Shown in pieces: positions 39,189-46,531 of a stretch of 64,000 nucleotides of DNA; the first letter of the stretch is position 1; the number at the start of each line of letters is the position of its first letter. A model generated the notes under the pieces. It did no database searches. It was not told the origin of the DNA and worked only from the letters and a program-made list of their open reading frames with translations. Made by a program: the position numbers and the translations under genes. The DNA is taken from positions 1-64,000 of IMG/VR virus record IMGVR_UViG_3300028374_000012. One strand, given 5' to 3'. This stretch comes from a virus.

Positions 39189-39230
39189 TAGAAAGTCTAC
39201 ATATAACACATATAAACAAATAGGAGGCTT

Positions 39231-39641
39231 GTGGAAAATATTGTTATTATCTTAACTGTGATTCTGTTAAGTGTCATGATTATAGATTATGGCTTATTTA
39301 GATGGAATAACAGAATAAACAACCCGGATATTATTCCTGGGTTGAGGGCTTGGTTATTAAAAACAAAACTCCGGGGAAATTTAAACCTCGAGGAAAAAGT
39401 CGAGGTCCGTCGGCTCATTAGAAAGGTCTACAAAAACAAATACATTATTGAAATAGAAGATCTAGAATATGAGCTGGGGGTTATGGACTTTGCAGTATAC
39501 TTAGAGCAAGGGTGTGAGTTGCCGCTTTATGAAATAATCTCCATTATGGAGGAATTAGGTAAAGAGCCAAAGACTTACAATCTTTGTCATGGAGATTTAA
39601 AAATCTGGGTCAAACATAGTTATTATTATGAGAAAATATAA
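39231..39641 (+). CDS. Membrane-anchored unrecognised protein, 136 aa
   Basis: GTG start preceded by AGGAGG. N-terminal membrane helix ('IVIILTVILLSVMIIDYGLF') then a charged helical domain. First gene of an operon from the promoter at 39167. No family recognised. Confidence 0.65.
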   Translation: MENIVIILTVILLSVMIIDYGLFRWNNRINNPDIIPGLRAWLLKTKLRGNLNLEEKVEVRRLIRKVYKNKYIIEIEDLEYELGVMDFAVYLEQGCELPLYEIISIMEELGKEPKTYNLCHGDLKIWVKHSYYYEKI

Positions 39642-39807
39642 ATTCAACGTCCACTTTCATGACGGAAAAGTTGTGCGAGTAGACGCCACGCATTTTGACC
39701 ATGCAGTAATTAAAGCTTGTAATGAGCATGATAATAATAGCCTCCCCGAGCATATTGAGCGGGAAGATGGATCATCTTATTCACTTAAGATGATAAAAGT
39801 AACGTAA
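39628..39807 (+). CDS. Small unrecognised protein, 59 aa
   Basis: ATG overlaps the end of the previous gene by 14 nt. His- and Asp-rich ('FNVHFHDGKVVRVDATHFDH'). Its last codons contain a copy of the hairpin plus ATAAAAGTAA element. Confidence 0.6.
   Translation: MRKYKFNVHFHDGKVVRVDATHFDHAVIKACNEHDNNSLPEHIEREDGSSYSLKMIKVT
39773..39803 (+). promoter_or_regulatory. Hairpin plus GATAAAAGTAAC element (inside a CDS end)
   Basis: CATCTTA / TAAGATG stem with a 6-nt loop, then ATAAAAGTAAC. Confidence 0.5.
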
Positions 39808-39821
39808 AAACAATAACCCGG

Positions 39822-39852
39822 GCTTCAATTATTGAAGCTTGATAAAAGTAAA
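39822..39852 (+). promoter_or_regulatory. Hairpin plus GATAAAAGTAAA element
   Basis: GCTTCAA-tta-TTGAAGC hairpin, then GATAAAAGTAAA touching the next ATG (39853). Confidence 0.6.
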
Positions 39853-40392
39853 ATGGTGAGTAACATGGAAACAGTAAAAATTTATACGCATATTCCCGGA
39901 AAGAATATGCATGTTGTAGGAGAAGATGGAGAGGAGATTATTCTTCCAACTTCTAACCCTATAAGGGTTAAGATGAAAAAAAGACTCCATGGAGAAATTC
40001 ATGGTGTCAAAATAGTTCGCGACGAGGTTATGGATATTTTTGGTCTTGAAGAAAATGAGCCACAGGAAGGAGTTCTTCATGTGGTGACATACTTTGTAGC
40101 CCAAGCTGTAACAAAGCTTGGATTAGCAAGGAAGGATTTGCTGATAACCGGGGAAACCTGGGAGATTAATTCTACTACAATTGGGTGTGAGCACTTAGTT
40201 GTGGGTCATAAACTTGACAATAAATATTTTGACTCTGCAAATAAGTGGAAGATTGGCGGGCATCCGTGCCCACATTGTAATGCCATTGACTGGGATTATG
40301 ATGATCCTGATTGTAGTTACCATCGCGACTCTTTAAAAGTTGGTGACAAGCAATATCTGGAAAGTTTTGAGATGCGTCGAGATGAAAAATAA
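39853..40392 (+). CDS. Possible zinc-binding protein, 179 aa
   Basis: ATG at 39853 chosen directly after the leader element; the frame is open further upstream only through the hairpin. The C-terminal half has 'GHPCPHCNAIDWDYDDPDC' and further His/Cys, possibly a zinc site. The N-terminal half has 'ILPTSNPIRVKMKKRLHG'. No family recognised. No TGA. Confidence 0.65.
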   Translation: MVSNMETVKIYTHIPGKNMHVVGEDGEEIILPTSNPIRVKMKKRLHGEIHGVKIVRDEVMDIFGLEENEPQEGVLHVVTYFVAQAVTKLGLARKDLLITGETWEINSTTIGCEHLVVGHKLDNKYFDSANKWKIGGHPCPHCNAIDWDYDDPDCSYHRDSLKVGDKQYLESFEMRRDEK

Positions 40393-40696
40393 AGAAGAAC
40401 AAATTAAGATTGTCTTGGATCTACTTGATCCAGGGCAGCTTATTGAACCTAAAGTAGGGGGGATACTTACGTTTGTAAGAAGACTCCCAATTAAAGGGAA
40501 GTACTATTCAAACGTCTTAATTGAAACATTTGCAGAAGAGGTATTTGAGGAATACCGTAAGCATTTGAATAAACTAACTTTAAAGGAGTTGATTATATTG
40601 GAAAAGCATTTAAAATGCCCAACAATGGTTAACTTCTTAAATACAACCTTCCCAGACATACTAGAAGGGCTAAGTGAAATAAAAGATAAACAATAG
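40382..40696 (+). CDS. Unrecognised protein, 104 aa
   Basis: The ATG at 40382 overlaps the previous stop by 11 nt and is preferred to an in-frame start 42 nt upstream. Helical, ends 'LEGLSEIKDKQ'. No family recognised. Confidence 0.6.
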   Translation: MKNKEEQIKIVLDLLDPGQLIEPKVGGILTFVRRLPIKGKYYSNVLIETFAEEVFEEYRKHLNKLTLKELIILEKHLKCPTMVNFLNTTFPDILEGLSEIKDKQ

Positions 40697-40711
40697 ACTT
40701 CGGAGGATTGG

Positions 40712-41158
40712 GTGAAGAGAAGGAGAAAATTCAAATTTGAATTAAATACACTACTATCAGAAGATTTTGAAAAAAGTAATCTGGTAGGATTGAAGTTGTA
40801 CTCGGAAAGGGGCCGCTTCAAATTCGTAAAACACAGGAAAAATCTTTTTCCTATGTATCAAAAGGACAGTACAGGTTGCCCTAGTAGCGATCTGGCTAGA
40901 TATTTAGGAGTTCCACATCACAGCAAAGTTGTTGCACATAGTTTGTGCTTTGACTTTGAAAAGGTATGGACTGCTAAAACAAAAAATTTACATATTATAC
41001 AATCATGCAAGGCAGTGTGGTTACTGCATGGCTTTATTGATTATAATAATGTAAATTGTAAAATGAGCACCCAGTATAAGAATTTACAAAACTGGAAGAA
41101 GCTCGAGTTAAACCAAAAGAAGGGCTTGGTACGTCTGATTGAGTCCCTCTTGAATTAA
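40712..41158 (+). CDS. Basic unrecognised protein, 148 aa
   Basis: GTG start with CGGAGG 6 nt upstream. Basic N-terminus ('KRRRKFKFELN'), Lys-rich throughout, several Cys and Trp (all TGG). May bind nucleic acid. No family recognised. Confidence 0.6.
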   Translation: MKRRRKFKFELNTLLSEDFEKSNLVGLKLYSERGRFKFVKHRKNLFPMYQKDSTGCPSSDLARYLGVPHHSKVVAHSLCFDFEKVWTAKTKNLHIIQSCKAVWLLHGFIDYNNVNCKMSTQYKNLQNWKKLELNQKKGLVRLIESLLN

Positions 41159-41170
41159 ACCAAACAAATA

Positions 41171-41557
41171 ATGAAAAAAGCAGCAAGGGTTAATAAAAGA
41201 AAGGTTTTGGTAGAAGAGATTCCTTTGCTAATTCAATTAGCGGAAGTCTTGTACCGTTACCGGAACGAGGACCTCCAAAGTATGAAAGTAAAAAATTTAA
41301 ACCCGGAAAAAAGTTATGAAGGGTTCATAATTATTACTTTCCATGGGGAGGATATCCCAGAGCCAGTATTAAACACAGCCGATATTGTAAGGTTTATTAA
41401 TGCTGGTATACCAATAACCAAGGAAACAACTCTTGGTGAAATAATTACGCCCGGTACTAGGTGGAAAAAATGGGACAAACTATTAGGTAAGTTTGTCGAC
41501 GACTTTGATAGCCTCTTGGCAAAACAAGAAATGTTAGCCGGGGGGTGTCATGGATAA
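41171..41557 (+). CDS. Unrecognised protein, 128 aa
   Basis: Starts 'MKKAARVNKRKVLVEEIP', alpha/beta middle, ends 'LAGGCHG'. Overlaps the following 27-aa gene. No TGA. No family recognised. Confidence 0.6.
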   Translation: MKKAARVNKRKVLVEEIPLLIQLAEVLYRYRNEDLQSMKVKNLNPEKSYEGFIIITFHGEDIPEPVLNTADIVRFINAGIPITKETTLGEIITPGTRWKKWDKLLGKFVDDFDSLLAKQEMLAGGCHG

Positions 41558-41633
41558 AAATCACCCTACTAAGGAAGAAATCCTGGAGTTTATCCAGGAA
41601 AACGAAGAAGAAACATCCAATGAGGATGAATAA
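41550..41633 (+). CDS. Very small acidic protein, 27 aa
   Basis: ATG overlaps the previous stop by 8 nt (ATGGATAA); acidic ('EEILEFIQENEEETSNEDE'). The coupled start supports it; otherwise it is too short to judge. Confidence 0.45.
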   Translation: MDKNHPTKEEILEFIQENEEETSNEDE

Positions 41634-41635
41634 CT

Positions 41636-41677
41636 AAAGGCCTCTACAACACTGTGGGGGCCTTTCATAAAAGTAAA
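41636..41677 (+). promoter_or_regulatory. Hairpin plus CATAAAAGTAAA element
   Basis: AAAGGCC / GGCCTTT stem with a 16-nt loop, directly followed by CATAAAAGTAAA, 17 nt before the next ATG. May also attenuate transcription. Confidence 0.6.
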
Positions 41678-41694
41678 TAAATAGGAAATAAAAT

Positions 41695-42369
41695 ATGAAT
41701 CTACGAAGAATAAAAAGTTTTTCAGATCATAATATTAAAAAGGCTGAAAAGTTAAAAATTTATCTGACAAGGGAAAATGTACTTATCGTAAAATATACGT
41801 ATGCTGGAGGTAAGCATATAATGCCCTTTCCGCTCAACAAAAAAGAACGACCCTACAACAAAACTCTCGAGTTTGCTATTGCGTATGCAAGCTGGTTAAG
41901 AGGGAATATAGGAAAGTCGGTGGCAAAAATCCATATTTTTGATAAGCCGGCTCAAAAAAGAACCCGAGGTGGGGGAAGAGGTAAAGCTCATCCTTACTCG
42001 TTTCCCGGGGCTACTTACTATGAAAACGGGGGCAACCCTTATTATCAGGCTCGTACTGAGATAAAGGGCGTAAAGCTTCCTAATGGGAATCCTCACATTG
42101 TAACAGAGACATTCAAAGTTTCTGAGTATGTTGAAAGGAAACGCTTTAAGACGCATCGACAAATGTTAATGCACCTGCGAAAAACTATTGAAAGATGGAT
42201 TGGGTGGACATTTATTGGAAAGCCTGTAATAATCGACGGGTCTCGTGTTCTTTTGAGATTTGTTCCGCGACATCATGCACTTAAAATGATAGGAAAAGAA
42301 GGATGGGAGGACGTTTATGGAGGGAAATGCAAGCACAGCAAAGGCTATTCAGACCTTGAAAGACTCTGA
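41695..42369 (+). CDS. Basic unrecognised protein, 224 aa, ends at TGA
   Basis: Basic, Gly-rich middle ('KRTRGGGRGKAHPYSF') and several Trp as TGG. It terminates at TGA; reading that TGA as Trp would add only 23 residues with a Cys/Arg/Ser-rich composition unlike the rest and would deepen the overlap with the next gene. TGA as stop is therefore more likely here. Function unknown, possibly nucleic-acid binding. Confidence 0.6.
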   Translation: MNLRRIKSFSDHNIKKAEKLKIYLTRENVLIVKYTYAGGKHIMPFPLNKKERPYNKTLEFAIAYASWLRGNIGKSVAKIHIFDKPAQKRTRGGGRGKAHPYSFPGATYYENGGNPYYQARTEIKGVKLPNGNPHIVTETFKVSEYVERKRFKTHRQMLMHLRKTIERWIGWTFIGKPVIIDGSRVLLRFVPRHHALKMIGKEGWEDVYGGKCKHSKGYSDLERL

Positions 42370-42490
42370 GTTCCATCCAAGCTTTCAAGATTATGTTCGT
42401 ATAGCTGTTGACGTAGGCATCTTTCTATCGGAAGATAAGGAAGACTTGATGCGTTTGGCTGCTAAAGTAGATGGCAATCATGGGAAATAA
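42317..42490 (+). CDS. Small unrecognised protein, 57 aa
   Basis: ATG preceded by GGGAGG; 'TLKDSEFHPSFQDYVRIAVD' then 'SEDKEDLMRLAAKVDG'. Overlaps both neighbours in other frames, typical of compact phage operons. Confidence 0.6.
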   Translation: MEGNASTAKAIQTLKDSEFHPSFQDYVRIAVDVGIFLSEDKEDLMRLAAKVDGNHGK

Positions 42491-42644
42491 ACCTAAAGAG
42501 GGCGAGGACTATTATTTTAATAGTTCTGGCCTAGTTGTTATGACTAAAAAGTACCTCTTGAAGAGAGGGTTTTGCTGTGGAAACGGTTGTTTTCATTGCC
42601 CTTACGATGGTAAGAAAGGATCGAAAACAGTTAAAAATAGCTAG
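42480..42644 (+). CDS. DUF5522-like small protein, 54 aa
   Basis: 'EDYYFNSSGLVVMTKKYLLK' followed by 'RGFCCGNGCFHCPY' matches the DUF5522 pattern (tyrosine-rich start and a CCGNGCxHCPY cysteine cluster), a small family common in Bacteroidota. The Cys cluster probably binds zinc or another metal. ATG overlaps the previous gene by 11 nt. Confidence 0.75.
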   Translation: MGNKPKEGEDYYFNSSGLVVMTKKYLLKRGFCCGNGCFHCPYDGKKGSKTVKNS

Positions 42645-42654
42645 TTTTTTCTAA

Positions 42655-42674
42655 AAATTGGTATAAGAATAATG
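42655..42674 (+). promoter_or_regulatory. Plus-strand promoter, TGGTATAAGAATAATG (preceded by T)
   Basis: Followed by a hairpin of ACAATA / TATTGT with an outer GAG / CTC (42674-42700). Confidence 0.75.
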
Positions 42675-42703
42675 AGGACAATATAAATGTATTGTTTCTC
42701 ACT

Positions 42704-42729
42704 GGGCAATAATGTCCGATAAAAGTAAA
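42704..42729 (+). promoter_or_regulatory. Hairpin plus GATAAAAGTAAA element
   Basis: GGGCA-ataa-TGTCC hairpin, then GATAAAAGTAAA, 11 nt before the next ATG. Same loop as the 36471 element. Confidence 0.6.
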
Positions 42730-42740
42730 TTATAAAAACC

Positions 42741-42878
42741 ATGTTATATAAAAAAAGAAATAATACAACAACAAAAGAGGACTACCAAAAGTTGTCCTCA
42801 ATCTTCTTGATGGTTGGTGCATACTTTATGGTGTATGCCGCAGGATGTGCATTAAAAGCACACGAGAAGGAGGATTAA
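42741..42878 (+). CDS. Small membrane protein, 45 aa
   Basis: Polar start ('KKRNNTTTKEDYQKL') and one membrane helix ('SSIFLMVGAYFMVYAAGCAL'). First gene after promoter and leader element; followed by a terminator. No family recognised. Confidence 0.55.
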   Translation: MLYKKRNNTTTKEDYQKLSSIFLMVGAYFMVYAAGCALKAHEKED

Positions 42879-42883
42879 CTTGG

Positions 42884-42911
42884 AAGGGGCTTTATGCCCC
42901 CTCTTTTTTTT
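42884..42911 (+). terminator. Rho-independent terminator
   Basis: GGGGC-tttat-GCCCC hairpin followed by a run of T. Confidence 0.8.
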
Positions 42912-42965
42912 ATTAAACCTTTAACTAACCTTAGGAAAACTATGCTTTTTCTAGAAAAAATTATA

Positions 42966-43157
42966 ATGGCTAAAAAGCCCATAATCCCAATAATAAGTAT
43001 ATTTGGAGTACTTGGCTTTACCACGATGATTGTTGGTATGTTTGCAATATCTGAAAAAGCCTGGGACGATAAATCTGTTCAGATCCTTAAACCTTCTGGG
43101 GATGTCTTCTACTATCATGAAAAGTTGGGCATACAAACGTGCTTTACAAAAAAGTAA
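42966..43157 (+). CDS. Small membrane protein, 63 aa
   Basis: ATG at 42966 chosen; in-frame ATGs lie upstream at 42894 and 42942. One membrane helix ('IIPIISIFGVLGFTTMIVGM'), then a polar domain. No family recognised. Confidence 0.55.
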   Translation: MAKKPIIPIISIFGVLGFTTMIVGMFAISEKAWDDKSVQILKPSGDVFYYHEKLGIQTCFTKK

Positions 43158-43383
43158 AATAGTGTTCACTAAGGAATGCCTGGATTTGACTAGTGATTTC
43201 GAAAATTGGTGCAAAATTATTAGTAGTTCAAAGCGGATTGCTGATTGTAAAATAACGGGGAGGAAAGGCGATTCTTTCTACATAACCGTGGAATACAAAT
43301 TTGGTAATGCCATAAACAGAAACATTAATATATTAATCAAAATAAATAAAAAAGAATGGATACAAAAACAAGAAACAAAATAA
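43117..43383 (+). CDS. Basic unrecognised protein, 88 aa
   Basis: ATG at 43117 overlaps the previous gene by 41 nt; the frame is open further upstream but that part is antisense-like in composition. Lys/Ile-rich beta-type C-terminus ('GDSFYITVEYKFGNAINRN'). No family recognised. Confidence 0.5.
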   Translation: MKSWAYKRALQKSKIVFTKECLDLTSDFENWCKIISSSKRIADCKITGRKGDSFYITVEYKFGNAINRNINILIKINKKEWIQKQETK

Positions 43384-43574
43384 TGAAGCTGACGGCTGTT
43401 ATTATCTGGACGAGTTGTTTGTGGGTGTTTGTGAGCGTTGTCTTTCAAACATTTGTAAATGATACCTCAATAATTAGTGGAGTTCTTGCTGGGCTTGACT
43501 GGCTCTTATTCTTTATCATCATGATAATAGCTGTTTTCGGTTCCATGGAGCTGTGGGATAAAAGTAAATATTAA
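43383..43574 (+). CDS. Two-helix membrane protein, 63 aa
   Basis: ATG overlaps the previous stop (TAATG). Two membrane helices ('LTAVIIWTSCLWVFVSVVF' and 'LLFFIIMIIAVFGSMEL'). Its last codons encode DKSKY from the GATAAAAGTAAA element. Holin-like size, but nothing specific supports that role. Confidence 0.55.
   Translation: MKLTAVIIWTSCLWVFVSVVFQTFVNDTSIISGVLAGLDWLLFFIIMIIAVFGSMELWDKSKY
43557..43568 (+). promoter_or_regulatory. GATAAAAGTAAA element (inside a CDS end)
   Basis: Preceded by a weaker potential hairpin (TCCA / TGGGA) and 19 nt before the next ATG. Confidence 0.45.
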
Positions 43575-43587
43575 TAATGGAGGATAA

Positions 43588-44064
43588 ATGTATTCTTTAG
43601 TAGCATTAATAGTAATCTACTCAACACTTGGAGTAATTCTTTGTTGGAGACTAATTAAATTTGGAATCCGGAGAATAAGATACAAAAAGATGGGGGATGA
43701 GGAAAAGCATGAGGACTTCCAGCGATGGCGTACCGGGGATAACATTGAGTTTCAATTAAATCTCAATGATTCTCAAATAGGTTATCTATATGGCCTGACT
43801 GATGAGTTTCTTATGCTAGAGATAATGACGACACGTGGATCAAACCAAGTTGTGAAAGTTGAACCTTTTCAAGTTATAGAAAACCGAACCAATGAAGTGC
43901 GAAAGGACTATGTTTCATTGAACAAATTTTCACAAAACACGAAAGACACACTATCAATTATTGATAAATGGTCTGAGGAAGACTTTGCTTTTAAAAATAC
44001 TAAAAGTCTTTCTGAGCTAAAAGATAAGCATTATATTAATCCCATTCATGAAAGAAGAGTTTAA
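43588..44064 (+). CDS. Membrane-anchored unrecognised protein, 158 aa
   Basis: GGAGG precedes the ATG. N-terminal membrane helix ('LVALIVIYSTLGVILCWRLI') followed by a basic stretch and a soluble domain ('DNIEFQLNLNDSQIGYLYGL'). Last gene of its operon. No family recognised. Confidence 0.6.
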   Translation: MYSLVALIVIYSTLGVILCWRLIKFGIRRIRYKKMGDEEKHEDFQRWRTGDNIEFQLNLNDSQIGYLYGLTDEFLMLEIMTTRGSNQVVKVEPFQVIENRTNEVRKDYVSLNKFSQNTKDTLSIIDKWSEEDFAFKNTKSLSELKDKHYINPIHERRV

Positions 44065-44082
44065 ATCCCCTTCTTTTTTTTT
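44051..44082 (+). terminator. Rho-independent terminator
   Basis: AAAGAAG / CTTCTTT inverted repeat followed by T8. Confidence 0.7.
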
Positions 44083-44090
44083 GGCTTGAG

Positions 44091-44110
44091 ATTTTGGTAT
44101 AAGAATAGTG
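44091..44110 (+). promoter_or_regulatory. Plus-strand promoter, TGGTATAAGAATAGTG, with no long ORF behind it
   Basis: Followed by hairpin ATAATGG / CCATTAT (44114-44139). It points into about 600 bp without a convincing gene. Confidence 0.75.
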
Positions 44111-44714
44111 AGGATAATGGTTTAAAATCCTGCCATTATAGAACAAATCTAGCTTAATAATTAAAGCTGGTGAAAAAATCTTAGATATGGCCTTAAAAAA
44201 TTAGGCAAAAAAATATATGGATTTACTTTTTTAATCTAAAAAAAATAAAAACAAAAACGAAGTTTAACCCTACTAAAAATAAATAACTTATATCTCACAC
44301 CGTGTATCAAAAAGGTGGGGGGTCGATTAGGAGTCCCAAAAGGCAAGATTAAGTTTAACCCATTTAATTATGAATCATAAAGACACACTACAAGTAATGC
44401 GAGTAGAGTTAAATATTATAAGAATATGATAAAATGGCGCCGGGGGGCCGTCAGGCCCTCAAACAATCTCCGCTAACCACAAACACCCTTAAACAATCTC
44501 CGCTAACCACAAACACCCTTAAACAACCCCCTAACACCTGTAGAAAACTACAAGACCTCCAAAAACACCCTATTATTATGAAGTACAACCCAGTTATAGT
44601 ACTAACCCGTTAAACCGTTAAACCGTGGAGAGCTATGTTAATTATACGAGCCCCCAGACGGTACACCGGTGAAACGGTAAGACGGAGGAGAATCTATGAA
44701 TAGTTATGGGTTTA
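44111..44714 (+). other. Non-coding repeat-rich region, candidate RNA gene or origin
   Basis: No ORF longer than 22 codons is supported. It contains a 5' hairpin, an AGCTT/AAGCT stem (44151-44168), a GC-rich stem GGGCC-gtca-GGCCC near 44445-44458, two exact 30-bp tandem units (44461-44520), and repeats of CGTTAAAC and ACGGTA near 44610-44680. Micro-ORFs at 44635-44703 and 44696-44725 have GGAG-type sites but cannot be judged. Confidence 0.5.
44461..44520. repeat. Two exact 30-bp tandem repeats
   Basis: The unit starts AAACAATCTCCGCTAACC and ends ACAAACACCCTT; a partial third unit follows. Too few and unspaced for CRISPR; iteron-like. Confidence 0.9.
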
Positions 44715-44936
44715 TTAGTCTCTAAACTCTTTTGGTGTCTTACAAGTCTTTAACCATAGTGTTATAATGTCGAGTGGCATAGTTCCATACATTTCATTGC
44801 AAGAACATTTCATCATACAACCTTCAGATGTTCCTGCATAGATATGTACGTATGCACCGGCACGATTACACTCGCTACAAGGTTTTCTTGGACCACATTT
44901 GGCCCCAAATAGCACTTCTTGGGCTTTATTAGGCAT
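44715..44936 (-). CDS. Cysteine-rich putative zinc protein, 73 aa
   Basis: 'CGPRKPCSECNRAG' and 'GCMMKCSC' give seven cysteines in a small protein, suggesting two zinc sites. Faces the non-coding region. Ends at TAA. No family recognised. Confidence 0.6.
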   Translation of the reverse strand: MPNKAQEVLFGAKCGPRKPCSECNRAGAYVHIYAGTSEGCMMKCSCNEMYGTMPLDIITLWLKTCKTPKEFRD

Positions 44937-45146
44937 ATTATTTGGTGGATTTTTTTAATGTTGGGTTTTAATTTGGACTCTTGGCTTTAATACAGGGTAC
45001 GGGCTACATATTTAGACAGAGACGGCTTATCTTTTATTCTGGCTTGTCGCCGCCCTCCGGAGCAAGTGAAACGCTGTCAAAGCCAATCTGAAGAGATTTT
45101 ATAATGTCTCTGTCAACTTTATCCCAATATGTATAATCAGCAGTTT

Positions 45147-45473
45147 TTACACTGGTTGTCTTTGTTTGAATCGGTCTTGAACAGTGTCATAGTACCAATT
45201 ATTTTCTGTTGAGAGCTCGTAAGCACTTTTGCCTGTAATTTTCATGACTTCTGTGTGTGAAAACAGCGAAAAGACTATATTTTTCAATACTGTACCGACT
45301 TTTGAGTTTTCAATCTCTGAAAAGTCTAATACTTTGTATTTAGGGGTGGGTGTGTGCCAGCCCATTGAAATATGTCTTGTGGTGTATGGTTGTGCAGAAG
45401 TGCCAGAACTAGTTATTAAATGGGAGGGTACATTCCATGTACTATAAAGTTTCTTGCTTTTTTTCTTATCCAT
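45147..45473 (-). CDS. Unrecognised protein, 108 aa, possibly frameshifted
   Basis: Starts 'MDKKKSKKLYSTWNVPSHL'. After 'YYDTVQDRFK' the ORF ends quickly, while the -1 frame stays open to TAA at 45034 and reads as plausible protein ('TADYTYWDKVDRDIIKSLQ'). Either a sequencing or natural frameshift or a second small gene. A TAGTATATTAAT motif lies about 40 nt upstream. Confidence 0.5.
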   Translation of the reverse strand: MDKKKSKKLYSTWNVPSHLITSSGTSAQPYTTRHISMGWHTPTPKYKVLDFSEIENSKVGTVLKNIVFSLFSHTEVMKITGKSAYELSTENNWYYDTVQDRFKQRQPV

Positions 45474-45540
45474 TGTTTTGTCATATTTAATTCACTTGGT
45501 TCATTAATATACTAAGACTTTTTCCTATTTACAACCCTTT

Positions 45541-45559
45541 TTTTGGTATAAGAATAGTG
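45541..45559 (+). promoter_or_regulatory. Plus-strand promoter, TGGTATAAGAATAGTG
   Basis: Followed at once by hairpin AGAGAAT-ataa-ATTCTCT (45561-45578). Confidence 0.75.
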
Positions 45560-45607
45560 AAGAGAATATAAATTCTCTGTAATTTTTAATAAGGAGTAAT
45601 TAATCTT

Positions 45608-45976
45608 ATGGAACCAATTACACTTACGGTCTTAATCGGGCTTACTACTGTACTTATTGCAATCTTTTTCATATGGCAAATAGAGAAAGATAGCAAACAG
45701 GAAGAAGAGGCAGGAAAAGCTCAACTAAAGCATAGCATAAGACATAGATACTATGTTGCTAAAGATTTATGGCATACTAAAGTATTCACCATGATGGATG
45801 TAGGGGAATACTATCTAAGTCTATCTCATCTATGGTTTGATATCATAATGTACGAGGATCTTTTTGCAAATCAAAAAGAAGACTACAAAGCTATGAAAGC
45901 TGAAGTGTATGAGATCAAACAAGAAACGTTTGTTCTGTATGTACAAGAGAAACCCCCAATTAATATAGATAAATGA
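45608..45976 (+). CDS. Membrane-anchored unrecognised protein, 122 aa, ends at TGA
   Basis: AAGGAG precedes the ATG. N-terminal membrane helix ('LTVLIGLTTVLIAIFFIW') then a charged helical domain. It ends at TGA 4 nt before the next ATG, the normal spacing in this operon. Reading the TGA as Trp would add 16 residues over the next gene, so TGA is probably a stop here. Confidence 0.65.
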   Translation: MEPITLTVLIGLTTVLIAIFFIWQIEKDSKQEEEAGKAQLKHSIRHRYYVAKDLWHTKVFTMMDVGEYYLSLSHLWFDIIMYEDLFANQKEDYKAMKAEVYEIKQETFVLYVQEKPPINIDK

Positions 45977-45980
45977 TCTC

Positions 45981-46190
45981 ATGAAAATAGAACTTCAAAG
46001 TTATGAATTTCTCGCAAAGTATAAATCTACAGATAATGCCCGGGTGTGGTCACAAACTGTGACTGGTGCAGTAGCAGAAGCTTATGCTGCCCGAGGCGAA
46101 ATGCCTATAATAATAACATTACTAAAAGATCAGAAAACCTGGTCTGTTAACTTTAACCTAAGGGAGATACCGCCAAATGTGTCAATTTAA
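45981..46190 (+). CDS. Small unrecognised protein, 69 aa
   Basis: 'KIELQSYEFLAKYKSTDNAR' and 'AYAARGEMPIIITLLKD', alpha/beta. Overlaps the next gene by 14 nt. No family recognised. Confidence 0.55.
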   Translation: MKIELQSYEFLAKYKSTDNARVWSQTVTGAVAEAYAARGEMPIIITLLKDQKTWSVNFNLREIPPNVSI

Positions 46191-46527
46191 ATGGGGAAGT
46201 ATTGTAATTGTTCAGCTCTTTATGCTAGTAGTTCTACTAGCTGGGCGAGGTAATAACAATGATCAGGCCACGGCGGCCATGGTTACAGAAGTATCACAGC
46301 AGTGGGATGATGCCTCTGGCATGCAGAGATTTGAACTGCACGGTGTTTCTAATAATATCGTGCAAGAGTTCACAGCGGAGATGTCTAATGCTATGATTCC
46401 AGGACTTATAATCTTGAATAATTATGGAAACATGACAACTTTTGAGTACAGATCATCAAACGGCCTGTACTTAATTGAACTGGTACAATTCCACGATTTT
46501 GTGGAGATAAAAGTCATAAAACAATAA
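46177..46527 (+). CDS. Putative exported or membrane-anchored protein, 116 aa
   Basis: Hydrophobic N-terminal segment ('IVIVQLFMLVVLLAGRG') resembling a signal anchor, followed by a soluble beta-rich domain. Lies directly before a lipoprotein gene. No family recognised. Confidence 0.55.
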   Translation: MCQFKWGSIVIVQLFMLVVLLAGRGNNNDQATAAMVTEVSQQWDDASGMQRFELHGVSNNIVQEFTAEMSNAMIPGLIILNNYGNMTTFEYRSSNGLYLIELVQFHDFVEIKVIKQ

Positions 46528-46531
46528 TACT

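Noticed and set aside
39832-39852. Upstream start for the 179-aa protein
   Set aside because: Same reason: the codons cover the hairpin and the repeated element; ATG at 39853 is better placed.
44280-44360. tRNA gene, suggested by GGTCGATTAGGAGTCCC
   Set aside because: No acceptor stem, D-arm or anticodon arm could be folded around it; no other tRNA was seen in the window.
44461-44520. CRISPR array
   Set aside because: Only two directly adjacent identical units, no spacers and no cas genes.
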